From positions 1 to 50,673 of the forward strand of contig JAGQVX010000007.1 of NCBI GenBank assembly GCA_020437755.1: a stretch of DNA of 50,673 bases, in the 5' to 3' direction. Shown one piece after another: positions 1-8,900 of this stretch; the stretch's first letter is position 1, and every line of letters begins with the position of its first letter. Both the position numbers and the translations under genes were made by a program. Under the pieces are notes generated by a model, which did no database searches, was not told the origin of the DNA, and saw only the letters and a list, made by a program, of their open reading frames with translations. Source of the DNA: Flavobacteriales bacterium. GTDB lineage: Bacteria; Bacteroidota; Bacteroidia; Flavobacteriales_D; Sanyastnellaceae.

Positions 1-1
1 G

Positions 2-3000
2 AACAACAGCACCTGGGCACCGGATGCAAACAACCGCGTATGGATCTGGCTGGTTGCTGATAATGGCGATCTCAGCATTGCCAATGGCTATGCACTTACG
101 TTCGACAATAACATCACCACCAACGGTGAATTGGCACTGGTACGCATGGACAATGGTAGTGCGGGAGCTGTACTCAACAGTACGAATTACACCTGGACTG
201 CAGGCAGCACAGTCGGCTTTGAGGTGATTCACACTGAAACCAATACCTGGTACATCAAGGTCGATAACGACGGTGGTTTCGATATGCTTCTCACGTTGAG
301 TGGCTGCCCCACCGACAATACCTACAGCACCGGAACGCATATGGGTATCTATTTCGAATACGACGCCACGGCGTGCGACGATTTACAGTTTGACGATTTC
401 ACCATGACCCAATGCGGAACACCGGCCAGCTACTACAGCGTGGATAGCGGAGTGGCAAGCGGAGCTGTTTGGAATACGGATCCATCAGCGGGTATCGGAA
501 ATGGCTATGAGGTTATCTTTAATCCTTATAAAGAAGCTTTCATTACCAATAGCCAAACCGTGACGCTCGACACCGATGTGTCCATGATGAATCTGCAAAT
601 TGGTCACGGAACCTATGGTGAAGGAACATTGAATGTATCGGCTTCCGAAGCTATCATGCTTACCGGTAACTGGACCAACAACGCCAACTTCAGCGCTGCA
701 ACCGGCTCAGTTATCTTCAAAGGTACTGCTGCCACCCAATCTCTTGGGGGTACCGCAGCAAGCGATTTTTATAATGTTGAGGTCAACAAAGAAGCTGGAT
801 CTGTGGTTCAGGCCAATACCGTTACCATCCATGGCGCATTGTACCCTGAATTGGGAACATACGACATCAACTCGCAACCGTTCACGCTCCTTTCAGACGC
901 CAACGGAACCGGGGCAATCGCAGAAATAAAAACAGGCGCCGACGTTACCGGAGGCACTATTACTCTTCAGCGCTATATCGCGCCAGGCTCACAGCAAACT
1001 TGGATGAACCTGGGTAACGGATTGATGAATACCACCATCTCCGATTGGGACAACGAAATCACGACCACAGGATTTACTGGTGCGGACTATGAATACGCTG
1101 ATTATCCGTTTATCAACGTCTACCACTATGATGAGTCAGCTTCGGGTGATCTTGACCAGGGTTTTACCGCTCCGGTGAACACTGCTGAAGCTCTCGACCA
1201 TCAATTCGGATACCTGGTTTATCTGGAAACGGCTGCTCAGAATATCGATGCAACAGGTGATTTCCAAAAAGGAGATGTCACCCTCAACCTCAACTTCACT
1301 TCCAACAACGGGCTCACCGATGATGGTTGGAACCTTGTTTCCAATGTGTATCCAAGTGCCATTAGCTGGACCGATGTGTACAACGCCTCGTCGGGAATAG
1401 GTTCTACCTACTACGTGCATGACGGTGACGGATTTAACGGAACACGAAACTACATCTTCTATGATGCAGTTTCAGGGACAGGTACTGCTTCTGAGGTCAT
1501 TGCCTCCGGACAATCATTCTGGGTGAAAGTTGATGGCGCAGGTGGTACATTGAACTTCAACGAGGCTTCAAAAACACAGGCAGCTTCGTTGTTTGAACGA
1601 CAATTGCTCGAATTGCCGGTTCTGGGAATGAAGGTGACAAGTGCTTCTTCAAGCGACTACTGCTACATTGTGTTGGACGAAAATATGAGTCACACCTTCG
1701 ATAGCAATCGTGATGCACTTCATCTCGGAGGAAATTCAATGAACCAATCAGTAGGACTTTCAACTCAAAGTGCAGATGAAATGTTCCTCAGTGTTAACAA
1801 CATCCCCGGATTCGAAGAGGTCACAACCATTCCGGTTCAGTTTAAGTCGCCTGTAGCGCAAAACATGACCTTTGAAATCACCGATTGGGACGAAATTCCA
1901 GAGGGCGTTTGTCTGGTAATCGAAGACCTCACCAATGGCCAAATGACGGTTCTCGATCAGGACACCAATTTTGAGTTTGCTGCCGAAGCTGAAGACGGAA
2001 TTCGTTTCTTGATTCACGTGTCGGGACCAGCCCAAATGGATGTTTCACCACTCGCCTGCTATGGCGACGATAACGCCTCAATCACAGCCAATGCGTCGGG
2101 AGAGGGAGTATTCACCTACACCTGGATCGACGAGCTGGACAACGTGGTTGCTATCCATGAAGACGTGGAAAGCAGTACAATCGAAAACCTCGCATTTGGA
2201 AACTATACCGTTGTGATTACCGGTGAGAACACCCTTTGTCCGGCAACGAGCCAAAGTGTGTATATCGATCAACCCACTCAGGAAACAGCTCAGGCCAGCG
2301 GTTTGACTGCATGGTGCAATGAAGAAGGATCGGGAATCATCACTATCGCTACCAATGCTGATGTTTACAATTACAGCATACTGGATGCCAACAACACGCT
2401 CATCCTCAGCGAGACTTTGGTTTCTGGAGAGAGCATGGTTGCCGGTTTGGACGGACAAGTTTATTCTGTGGAATTGAATTCGGTCTGTTCGGCGTTCACA
2501 TACACTATTGATTTGGCGGATGCCAATGCTATTAATGCAGCTATCGAACCCAACGTAGCAACAGGGGTGTTGATCAACGGACAAGCAACAGTTGAATTCG
2601 ATGCGAATGCTTCAAACGCCGACAACTTCGCATGGACCGTCAATGGTACCGCAGTTTCGGGAACGGATATCATGCAGTACACCTTCGAATCGGCGGGAGT
2701 CTATACCGTAGCCGTTATTGCCGAAAACGCCGCATGCTCGGCTCAGCACAGTATAGAATTCACCGTTGAGGAGTTCAACGCTGTGGAAGAAAACGAAGAG
2801 CAAATCACCGTTATCCAAATGACTGATTACCTCCAATTGCAAGGAGGAGCGGCTATGCGCGGTGCTATGGTTTACGTGTACGGCACCGCCGGACAACTCG
2901 TGAAGCAGGAACGTATTTCCGATGAAAATGCTACGATCTATACCGCAGATTTGGCAGCAGGAAGTTATCGCATGGTGGTTCGCAATGGCCAGTCTGAGTT

Positions 3001-3031
3001 GCTCAACCACGCGTTTGTTCAAGGAAAATAG
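2..3031 (+). CDS. T9SS-sorted secreted protein, 5' end missing
   Basis: The reading frame is open from base 2, so the true start lies outside the window; about 1009 residues are visible. The first part reads as a lectin/LamG-like beta domain, followed by a section with the motif FYNVEVNKE that recurs in many Bacteroidota surface proteins. The middle is beta-rich, and a PKD/SprB-like segment follows (CYGDDNASITANASGEG, then a second Ig-like unit near residue 860). The last 80 residues end in GAMVYVYGTAGQLVKQ...LAAGSYRMVV, a type A T9SS sorting domain, which directs export across the outer membrane and surface attachment or release. The exact substrate or partner cannot be read from the sequence. 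A copy of the dispersed 15-bp repeat begins on the last base of the stop codon, and an intrinsic terminator follows. Confidence 0.85.
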   Translation, partial: NNSTWAPDANNRVWIWLVADNGDLSIANGYALTFDNNITTNGELALVRMDNGSAGAVLNSTNYTWTAGSTVGFEVIHTETNTWYIKVDNDGGFDMLLTLSGCPTDNTYSTGTHMGIYFEYDATACDDLQFDDFTMTQCGTPASYYSVDSGVASGAVWNTDPSAGIGNGYEVIFNPYKEAFITNSQTVTLDTDVSMMNLQIGHGTYGEGTLNVSASEAIMLTGNWTNNANFSAATGSVIFKGTAATQSLGGTAASDFYNVEVNKEAGSVVQANTVTIHGALYPELGTYDINSQPFTLLSDANGTGAIAEIKTGADVTGGTITLQRYIAPGSQQTWMNLGNGLMNTTISDWDNEITTTGFTGADYEYADYPFINVYHYDESASGDLDQGFTAPVNTAEALDHQFGYLVYLETAAQNIDATGDFQKGDVTLNLNFTSNNGLTDDGWNLVSNVYPSAISWTDVYNASSGIGSTYYVHDGDGFNGTRNYIFYDAVSGTGTASEVIASGQSFWVKVDGAGGTLNFNEASKTQAASLFERQLLELPVLGMKVTSASSSDYCYIVLDENMSHTFDSNRDALHLGGNSMNQSVGLSTQSADEMFLSVNNIPGFEEVTTIPVQFKSPVAQNMTFEITDWDEIPEGVCLVIEDLTNGQMTVLDQDTNFEFAAEAEDGIRFLIHVSGPAQMDVSPLACYGDDNASITANASGEGVFTYTWIDELDNVVAIHEDVESSTIENLAFGNYTVVITGENTLCPATSQSVYIDQPTQETAQASGLTAWCNEEGSGIITIATNADVYNYSILDANNTLILSETLVSGESMVAGLDGQVYSVELNSVCSAFTYTIDLADANAINAAIEPNVATGVLINGQATVEFDANASNADNFAWTVNGTAVSGTDIMQYTFESAGVYTVAVIAENAACSAQHSIEFTVEEFNAVEENEEQITVIQMTDYLQLQGGAAMRGAMVYVYGTAGQLVKQERISDENATIYTADLAAGSYRMVVRNGQSELLNHAFVQGK

Positions 3032-3045
3032 GCATTCGCCAAATG
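3031..3045 (+). repeat. 15-bp repeat, class A, exact
   Basis: GGCATTCGCCAAATG. It begins on the last base of the first gene's stop codon. Confidence 0.95.
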
Positions 3046-3055
3046 ATATAGCAAG

Positions 3056-3083
3056 AAAGGCCACCATAACCGGTGGCCTTTTT
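3056..3083 (+). terminator. Intrinsic terminator after the first gene
   Basis: A perfect 10-bp stem (AAAGGCCACC at 3056-3065 with GGTGGCCTTT at 3072-3081), a 6-nt loop and a T-run ending at 3083. It lies 25 bases after the stop codon at 3029-3031. Confidence 0.9.
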
Positions 3084-3141
3084 AATGTAACAGCCTATCC
3101 ATGTTGGAGTTACAATACTTTAATAATACCCGGGGGCTTGT

Positions 3142-4551
3142 CTAATTGTTGATTTCCTCATCAAGCTTTGAAAGGGCATTTTTGCTTACCACGTATGCAT
3201 AGATACTGTTTGGGACTATCAACAAATCCTCATGGTCTTCAAACCGGGTTTTGGTCGTTATAACACCCTTGGCCAGCTTGTTGCGCGACATGAATTGTTT
3301 CAATTTACCCGCTTTGGGATTATCCGACCACTTGACTTCAACTGCCCATTGAACTTCCTGAAAATTCTTGCTGATCTGAATAAGATCGACTTCTCCCTCG
3401 TCTTTTCCTTTTTTCCAATTGGCATACCTCAAATACTCATGTTCCCTATGCAGGAATTGGGCGAAAACAGCCGTTTCCACGAGGTGAGGAAATCGCTCGT
3501 CTTCCGATTCAACTCTGCCAAACAGTCCGGTGTACAAACTGGGGTTCGTCAGGTGAATCTTAAATTGTGTAATATTCTTAAATCGTTTTGCCGTAATATC
3601 CACGCGATGCAAGACTTTTATTAAAAATGCAGCTTCCAGGTACTTGATGTACTTTTTAATGGTCTTGTTGTCCGTCTTGGTTTCCTGGGACACCTTTTGA
3701 TAATCAAGAACCTCTCCTGTTCGGTAGGAAAGCACGTTGAAGAACTGCTGCAATTCGAGGGTATTCTCGATTCCAAACAGCCCCGGTAAGTCTTTCATAA
3801 TCACCTTATCCGTAATATCCTTTTGAATAATCCTTTCGGGATTCCTAACCTTGTCAGCGCTTAGCGCGATTTCAGGAAATCCTCCAAAATTGATGTAGTC
3901 AACGAAGTGACTGTTAAAGGAGTCAATATCATCGCACTTGTAAAATAGCCGTGGACCGTTAAAATCGACCTCGGTCTCGGATAGCAGGTCATTGAACCCG
4001 TTCAAATCGATATACTCAGCGAAAGTCAGCGGGGGAAGAAAGTAATCGGTAAACCTCCCGGCTCCACTTTCTATACTCTTCATCCTGAGCGCCGCAGCAG
4101 CACTTCCGCTGGCAACAAATTTGGAATTTCGGTTTTTATCGACAAGTGATTTAAGATGAATTTCCCAATCCTTGAGGTATTGAATCTCGTCGAAAAAAAA
4201 GTAGCAATCCTCCATGCTCATGCTATGCACCTCCAATCCATCGTAGATCAATTCTTCAAGGGGGATGTTCGTGTAGATGGGTGTATCCAGACTGAAATAA
4301 AAGATGCGTTTTGGATCAATTCCCTTGTCAATAAGGTCCTGTATAGCCTGATACATAATCACCGTCTTCCCAATTCGACGAGGCCCCATCAATACCACTG
4401 CCCGGTGAGGAAAATCCTGTAGCACCAGATCAAAAAACCCATTGTAGTACCTCCTCTTACTGTACTCCTGATAAAAAGGGATTCTATTCTCACTCCACCA
4501 GGTGTTATCATCTTGAATTCTCCTGCTTAAAACACTCTTGTCAAAACCCAT
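3142..4551 (-). CDS. AAA-type ATPase with C-terminal DUF4143 domain
   Basis: 469 residues. The N-terminal AAA_14 ATPase domain has a Walker A motif MGPRRIGKTVI near residue 55 and a Walker B motif CYFFFDEIQ near residue 115. The C-terminal half matches the DUF4143 pattern, including a winged-helix-like part (DYQKVSQETKTDNKTIKKYI) and a nuclease-fold-like end (EGEVDLIQ, WAVEVKWSD). The length is normal for this family of stand-alone ATPases, which are common, patchily distributed and of unknown role. The E-V-D and E-V-K residues resemble a PD-(D/E)XK core, so a nuclease activity is possible but unproven. It is transcribed alone, away from the enoyl-CoA hydratase gene, and is visibly more AT-rich than its neighbours, which fits gain by transfer (inference). 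Confidence 0.85.
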   Translation of the reverse strand: MGFDKSVLSRRIQDDNTWWSENRIPFYQEYSKRRYYNGFFDLVLQDFPHRAVVLMGPRRIGKTVIMYQAIQDLIDKGIDPKRIFYFSLDTPIYTNIPLEELIYDGLEVHSMSMEDCYFFFDEIQYLKDWEIHLKSLVDKNRNSKFVASGSAAAALRMKSIESGAGRFTDYFLPPLTFAEYIDLNGFNDLLSETEVDFNGPRLFYKCDDIDSFNSHFVDYINFGGFPEIALSADKVRNPERIIQKDITDKVIMKDLPGLFGIENTLELQQFFNVLSYRTGEVLDYQKVSQETKTDNKTIKKYIKYLEAAFLIKVLHRVDITAKRFKNITQFKIHLTNPSLYTGLFGRVESEDERFPHLVETAVFAQFLHREHEYLRYANWKKGKDEGEVDLIQISKNFQEVQWAVEVKWSDNPKAGKLKQFMSRNKLAKGVITTKTRFEDHEDLLIVPNSIYAYVVSKNALSKLDEEINN

Positions 4552-4867
4552 TTGTCAAATTTTGGTATCGCTATCCCAAAATTAAACAAAATAAATTTAA
4601 GGATGGTCATCCCATAATTTGAAATATTCTCACAAATCCTGATTTCTAGGGTGTTTCCGCCCTTTCCTTGATTAAAAAACAGCTAAAACAAATTACAAAC
4701 GTTTACATGCGCTGCACTGCTCTCCACATGATAACCACAGTTTTTGAACTTCATTCCTGCATCGCTTCGCATTATCTACATATCATCTGGCCGGAAAATC
4801 GCAAGTTCATTGAACGCCCCCTCTCAGCCACCAAAATCCCTAACTTTGGCCGAAGATTTTAGAGACT
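4552..4867. other. Divergent intergenic region with inverted repeat and promoter box
   Basis: 316 bases between two divergent genes. A perfect 8-bp inverted repeat, AATTTTGG (4558-4565) and CCAAAATT (4576-4583), sits 7-32 bases before the ATPase start and could be an operator. TAACTTTG at 4841-4848 is a Bacteroidota -7 box 19 bases before the enoyl-CoA hydratase ATG, although no TTG lies at the usual distance. A 64-codon open frame at 4668-4862 has no recognisable protein character and is not called. Confidence 0.5.
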
Positions 4868-5650
4868 ATGGATTATCAAAACCTCCTCATTGAGGACCGT
4901 GAAAATGTGCGGATTATTACCATCAACCGTCCGCAGCAATTGAATGCATTGAATCGCGATACGATTGATGAACTGGGCAGGGAACTCGATGCTGTCGACA
5001 GCAATGCCCCCATTCGCGCAATCATCATTACCGGAAGCGGCGAAAAAGCCTTTGTGGCAGGCGCCGACATCAAAGAATTTGCCCACTTCTCTGTTGCAGA
5101 AGGCAAGGCACTTAGTGCCGACGGCCATGACAAACTCTTCAACAAAGTGGAAAACCTATCCAAACCGGCCATCGCGGCCGTGAACGGATTTGCCCTGGGT
5201 GGCGGACTGGAATTGGCAATGTCATGCCATGTGCGCATCGCCTCAAGCAATGCCCGACTCGGATTGCCGGAGGTATCGCTTGGTGTAATCCCCGGTTATG
5301 GGGGTACTCAACGCCTTGCACATTTGGTGGGAAAAGGTAAAGCGATGGAAATGATCACCACAGCCGGGATGATCAAGGCAGAAGAAGCCCTTCAGTGGGG
5401 ATTGGTCAACCATGTGGTTGCTCCCGAAGACCTTTTGGCGAATGCCTTAAACATGGCCCAATCCATGTGTAAAAACTCACCCGTAGCCGTCGCTGCCGCT
5501 ATGCGAAGTATCCTCGCCGGATATCAAGACGGGGTAAATGGATATGACACCGAAATTGCTGAATTCGGAAAATGCTTCGGAACCGAAGACTTCAAAGAAG
5601 GGACAACAGCCTTCCTCGAAAAAAGAAAAGCTGAATTCACAGGGAAATAA
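4868..5650 (+). CDS. Enoyl-CoA hydratase/isomerase (crotonase family)
   Basis: 260 residues, the standard length for a single-domain crotonase. It hydrates trans-2-enoyl-CoA to 3-hydroxyacyl-CoA in fatty-acid beta-oxidation or butanoate metabolism, in the cytoplasm. The acyl-CoA and oxyanion-hole motif GADIKEF lies near residue 65 and AVNGFALGGGLELAMSC near 104-120. The two catalytic glutamates are present as Glu115 (GGGLE) and Glu135 (LPEV), with the same 20-residue spacing as Glu144/Glu164 of rat mitochondrial hydratase, so hydratase is more likely than simple isomerase. Chain-length specificity cannot be read. It stands alone ahead of the dUTPase cluster, which has its own promoter. Confidence 0.93.
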   Translation: MDYQNLLIEDRENVRIITINRPQQLNALNRDTIDELGRELDAVDSNAPIRAIIITGSGEKAFVAGADIKEFAHFSVAEGKALSADGHDKLFNKVENLSKPAIAAVNGFALGGGLELAMSCHVRIASSNARLGLPEVSLGVIPGYGGTQRLAHLVGKGKAMEMITTAGMIKAEEALQWGLVNHVVAPEDLLANALNMAQSMCKNSPVAVAAAMRSILAGYQDGVNGYDTEIAEFGKCFGTEDFKEGTTAFLEKRKAEFTGK

Positions 5651-5689
5651 AGTTAACAGGACAGGGTTAGTAGTGCTTGCAATTCACCG

Positions 5690-5719
5690 TTTGCAGCCGT
5701 GAATTAACTCGTTATTTTG
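5690..5719 (+). promoter_or_regulatory. Promoter of dUTPase gene
   Basis: TTTG (5690-5693), 19 bases, then TATTTTG (5713-5719), close to the Bacteroidota -33/-7 consensus. The predicted transcription start near 5724 lies downstream of the longer possible start at 5677 and 10 bases before the ATG at 5734, which decides the start codon. Confidence 0.6.
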
Positions 5720-5733
5720 TGGGGCAAATAGAT

Positions 5734-6168
5734 ATGAAAATTCAAGTAGTCAATACCTCTCACCACCCGCTTCCGGCCTATGAAACCACGCTGTCGGCCG
5801 GCATGGACCTGAGAGCCAATCTTTCAGAAAGCATCACCCTCGGGCCGTTGGAGCGAACCTTGGTTCCTACCGGTTTGTTCATGGCGCTCGAACCCGGATC
5901 AGAAGCACAAATTCGCCCGCGCAGTGGCCTGGCCTACAAGCACGGAGTAACTGTACTCAACAGTCCGGGAACAATTGATGCCGACTACCGCGGTGAATTG
6001 AAAATCCTGCTTGTCAACCTTTCGAACACTCCCTTTGAAATTAAAGACGGAGAACGCATTGCCCAAATGGTTATTGCGAAACACGAACAACCCGCTTGGG
6101 TTGAGGTTGAAGAACTGGAAGATACCGTGCGAGGTGCCGGAGGATTTGGAAGCACCGGTGTAGGTTAA
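5734..6168 (+). CDS. dut: dUTP diphosphatase
   Basis: 144 residues, the usual size of a trimeric dUTPase. It hydrolyses dUTP to dUMP and pyrophosphate, keeping uracil out of DNA and feeding dTMP synthesis. The conserved motifs are present in order: AGMDLRA (motif 1), RPRSGLA (motif 2), [14 protein letters not shown] (motif 3, with the catalytic Asp), ERIAQMV (motif 4) and [10 protein letters not shown] (motif 5, the flexible P-loop-like tail). The start at 5734 is chosen over 5677 because the predicted promoter lies between them and because the extra 19 residues do not resemble a dUTPase N-terminus. It heads the envelope gene cluster, with the next gene 22 bases on. Confidence 0.95.
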   Translation: MKIQVVNTSHHPLPAYETTLSAGMDLRANLSESITLGPLERTLVPTGLFMALEPGSEAQIRPRSGLAYKHGVTVLNSPGTIDADYRGELKILLVNLSNTPFEIKDGERIAQMVIAKHEQPAWVEVEELEDTVRGAGGFGSTGVG

Positions 6169-6190
6169 GACTACAAACAACGAACACAAT

Positions 6191-7195
6191 ATGCGAATTA
6201 TCGTCCCCATGGCGGGTATGGGCAAGCGTATGCGCCCTCACACGTTGACTACCCCGAAACCACTACTCCCCATAGCGGGAAAACCCATTGTTCAACGCCT
6301 TGTAGAAGATATTTCGAATATCTGCACCGACCCGGTTGAGGAAATTGCCTTCATTATTGGTGATTTCGGACACGATATTGAGCAGGACCTGGTTGATATT
6401 GCGCAAAGTTTGGGCGCCAAAGGAACCATTTACCACCAGGCACAGGCACTAGGTACGGCACATGCCATCCTCTGCGCAGCCGACTCTCTGGAAGGTCCGG
6501 TGATTGTGGCCTTCGCCGACACATTGTTCAAAGCCGATTTCAAACTCGATGAGTCCAAAGACGGTATTTTATGGGTTCAGAAAATCCAGAATCCTGAACA
6601 GTTCGGTGTCGTCGTGGTTGACCAAAACTTTGTCATTACCGATTTCGTCGAAAAGCCCACAGAGTTCATTTCCGATCTCGCCATGATTGGAATCTACTAC
6701 TTCAAAGACGGCAACAACCTTAAAAATGAGTTGCAGTACCTCATCGACAATGATGTGATCAAAGGCGGAGAGTATCAATTGCCCGATGCCCTGCGCAATA
6801 TGACCAACAAAGGGTTAAAGTTCTCACCCGGAGCCGTTCTTGATTGGCTGGATTGTGGAAATAAAGATGCCACGGTGCATACCAATAAGCGTATACTGGA
6901 ATACAACAAGGATAAAGACTGGGTGTCAAAAACTGTTAATCTGGAGAATACAGTCATCATTCCGCCATGCTATATTGGGAAAAATGTCGTTTTAAAGAAC
7001 TCTGTAATCGGTCCGCATGTTTCTGTTGGAAACGGATCGGTTATTGAAAGCAGTGTAATTTCCAATTCAATCATTCAGCAAAACGCCCTGGTGAAAAACG
7101 CAAACTTTACCAATTCCATGGTGGGAAATTTCGTTCACTACTCGGCCAAAGCCATGGACGTGAGCCTGGGTGACTACTCATCACATGTCGGATAA
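6191..7195 (+). CDS. Sugar-phosphate nucleotidyltransferase with left-handed beta-helix tail
   Basis: 334 residues. The N-terminal Rossmann-like NTP_transferase domain has the signature GMGKRMRPHTLTTPKPLLP at residues 9-27, a variant of GxGTRxRP...PKP, and the metal-binding Asp in FADTLF near residue 109. From about residue 255 it reads as hexapeptide repeats (CYIGKNVVLKNSVIGPHVSVG), a left-handed beta-helix that can bind an acyl or acetyl donor or drive oligomer formation. Such proteins form NDP-sugars (dTDP-glucose, UDP-glucose or GDP-mannose type) for polysaccharide or lipopolysaccharide; the sugar cannot be decided here. It lies between dut and the TPR lipoprotein, whose start overlaps its end. 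Confidence 0.88.
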   Translation: MRIIVPMAGMGKRMRPHTLTTPKPLLPIAGKPIVQRLVEDISNICTDPVEEIAFIIGDFGHDIEQDLVDIAQSLGAKGTIYHQAQALGTAHAILCAADSLEGPVIVAFADTLFKADFKLDESKDGILWVQKIQNPEQFGVVVVDQNFVITDFVEKPTEFISDLAMIGIYYFKDGNNLKNELQYLIDNDVIKGGEYQLPDALRNMTNKGLKFSPGAVLDWLDCGNKDATVHTNKRILEYNKDKDWVSKTVNLENTVIIPPCYIGKNVVLKNSVIGPHVSVGNGSVIESSVISNSIIQQNALVKNANFTNSMVGNFVHYSAKAMDVSLGDYSSHVG

Positions 7196-8900
7196 AATCA
7201 TCATCATAGCATTTGCAGCATTGCTGGCTTCCTGTTCGGGATCCAAAGAGCTGTCTTCCAATTCCAAAGGTGGCCACGTGGAGAGCGAGGCCTTTCAACG
7301 TGCTTTTTTTGAGGCACAAGGCCAAAAGGCCATCGGAAACGCTGAAAAATCCTACGCCCTCTTTCAGGAAGCCCAGCAAATCAGTCCGGAAAACGACGCC
7401 GTGTACTACGAACTGGCTCTATATGAGTTCCAGAACAAAAATGCGCCTCTCGCTCAAACACACATTGACAAGGCTTTGGAGCTTGACGGGAGCAATTATT
7501 GGTATCATTTGTTGCGGGCCAACGTTGAGTTGGAATTGGGCAATCTCAATGCTGCTGAAAAGGCATTCGCCAAATGCAGTGAGCTGAACCCCGATGATGT
7601 ACAAACGTACTTTGAATTAGCCAGTGTCCTTCTTTACCAGGAAAAATACGACGAGGCGATTAAAGTATATGACCGACTGGAAAAACGCATCGGAATTTCC
7701 GAAGAGCTCAGTTTCCAAAAACAGCAATTGTACCTTCAGCAAGGCAAGACCGATGCGGCCATGGCCGAAATGGAGCGATTGATTGCCGAGTACCCTCAGG
7801 AAATCCGCTACCTGGCTATGCTGGCCCAATTCTATATGGAAAGCGGTAACACGGATGCGGCCCTGCAAACCTTCGACCGGATGCGCGCCATTGATCCCGA
7901 CAGTGGTATTTTACACCTGCAATTGTCGGAATACTACGCGGCAAAAGGTGAAGACGACAAGTCTTACGAAGCGATGAAGAAAGCCTTCGAATCGCCCGAA
8001 GTTATGATCGACCAGAAGATCAATGTGCTCCTGAAGTTCTACAGCATCTCCGAATTCAATCCGCTCATGCTCACCCGTGCCTACGAATTGCTGGAAATCA
8101 CTGAAAAGGTGCATCCCGATGAGGCAAAGTCCTATGCCATGTACGGTGATTTTTTACTCGCCGAAGGCAAGTTTGTAGAAGCGCGCGACAAATACCGTGA
8201 ATCCGTAAAACACGACCAGTCGCGAAATATGATTTGGTCGCAGTTGCTGGCACTGGAAGCCCAACTGCGCGATTGGGATGCCCTGGAAACTGAGGCCGCA
8301 GAGGCTATCACACTGTTTCCGGTACAGCCCGACTTATACCTGTACCTGGGTATGGCGCAGGGAGAAAATGACAAGTTTGACGATGCGATTGAAACCCTGG
8401 TATCGGGCAGAAATCTGGTCATTGAAAACCCATCGCTCACTTCCCAATTCTATTCTTTGGAAGGGGATGTTTACCACCGCGCAGGAGAGCATCAACTGTC
8501 TGATCAGAGCTATGATGAATCTTTGGCTCTCGAGCCCAACAATGTATTTGTTCTGAACAATTACGCCTACTATTTGTCCATACGAAAGGATAACCTTCCA
8601 AAAGCTGCGGAAATGGCGAAAAAAGCCAACGAACTACAACCCGGACAACCCTCTTTTCAAGATACGTATGGATGGGTGCTGTTTCAACAGGGCAAATACG
8701 AAGAAGCACTGGGTTGGATTAAACGAGCCGTTGATACCACACCCAATACCAGCGGTGAGGTTTTGGAGCATTATGGAGATGTATTATTCAAACTCAACCG
8801 CATTGAAGAGGCAGTGTATTTCTGGCAACGTGCATCCGATACCGGTCAGGGATCAGAAATGCTCATGAAAAAACTGGAGGATCAGCAGTTTTATGAATAG
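7185..8900 (+). CDS. TPR-repeat outer-membrane lipoprotein
   Basis: 571 residues from the ATG at 7185; 7170 is also possible in frame. A lipoprotein signal ends in the lipobox LLASC near residue 17, so the protein is exported and lipid-anchored. The rest is built of tetratricopeptide repeats, for example ALYEFQNKNAPLAQTHIDKA, ANVELELGNLNAAEKAFAKC, YGWVLFQQGKYEEALGWIKRA and YGDVLFKLNRIEEAVYFWQRA, so it is a scaffold for protein contacts. The start overlaps the previous gene by 11 bases and the end overlaps the next by 8, so translation is probably coupled. A copy of the 15-bp repeat at 7562-7576 encodes AFAK within one TPR. This gene order (dut, nucleotidyltransferase, TPR, DUF4292, EnvC-like) recurs in Bacteroidota (from memory). 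Confidence 0.9.
   Translation: MSDKIIIIAFAALLASCSGSKELSSNSKGGHVESEAFQRAFFEAQGQKAIGNAEKSYALFQEAQQISPENDAVYYELALYEFQNKNAPLAQTHIDKALELDGSNYWYHLLRANVELELGNLNAAEKAFAKCSELNPDDVQTYFELASVLLYQEKYDEAIKVYDRLEKRIGISEELSFQKQQLYLQQGKTDAAMAEMERLIAEYPQEIRYLAMLAQFYMESGNTDAALQTFDRMRAIDPDSGILHLQLSEYYAAKGEDDKSYEAMKKAFESPEVMIDQKINVLLKFYSISEFNPLMLTRAYELLEITEKVHPDEAKSYAMYGDFLLAEGKFVEARDKYRESVKHDQSRNMIWSQLLALEAQLRDWDALETEAAEAITLFPVQPDLYLYLGMAQGENDKFDDAIETLVSGRNLVIENPSLTSQFYSLEGDVYHRAGEHQLSDQSYDESLALEPNNVFVLNNYAYYLSIRKDNLPKAAEMAKKANELQPGQPSFQDTYGWVLFQQGKYEEALGWIKRAVDTTPNTSGEVLEHYGDVLFKLNRIEEAVYFWQRASDTGQGSEMLMKKLEDQQFYE
7562..7576 (+). repeat. 15-bp repeat, class A, exact
   Basis: Inside the TPR lipoprotein gene; read as AFAK plus a Cys codon. 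Confidence 0.95.

Noticed and set aside
4668-4862. 64-codon frame between the ATPase and enoyl-CoA hydratase genes
   Set aside because: Unusual composition, no motif, and it runs through the promoter box of the next gene.
5677-5733. N-terminal extension of dUTPase from the ATG at 5677
   Set aside because: The predicted promoter lies inside it, and the extra residues do not resemble the family.
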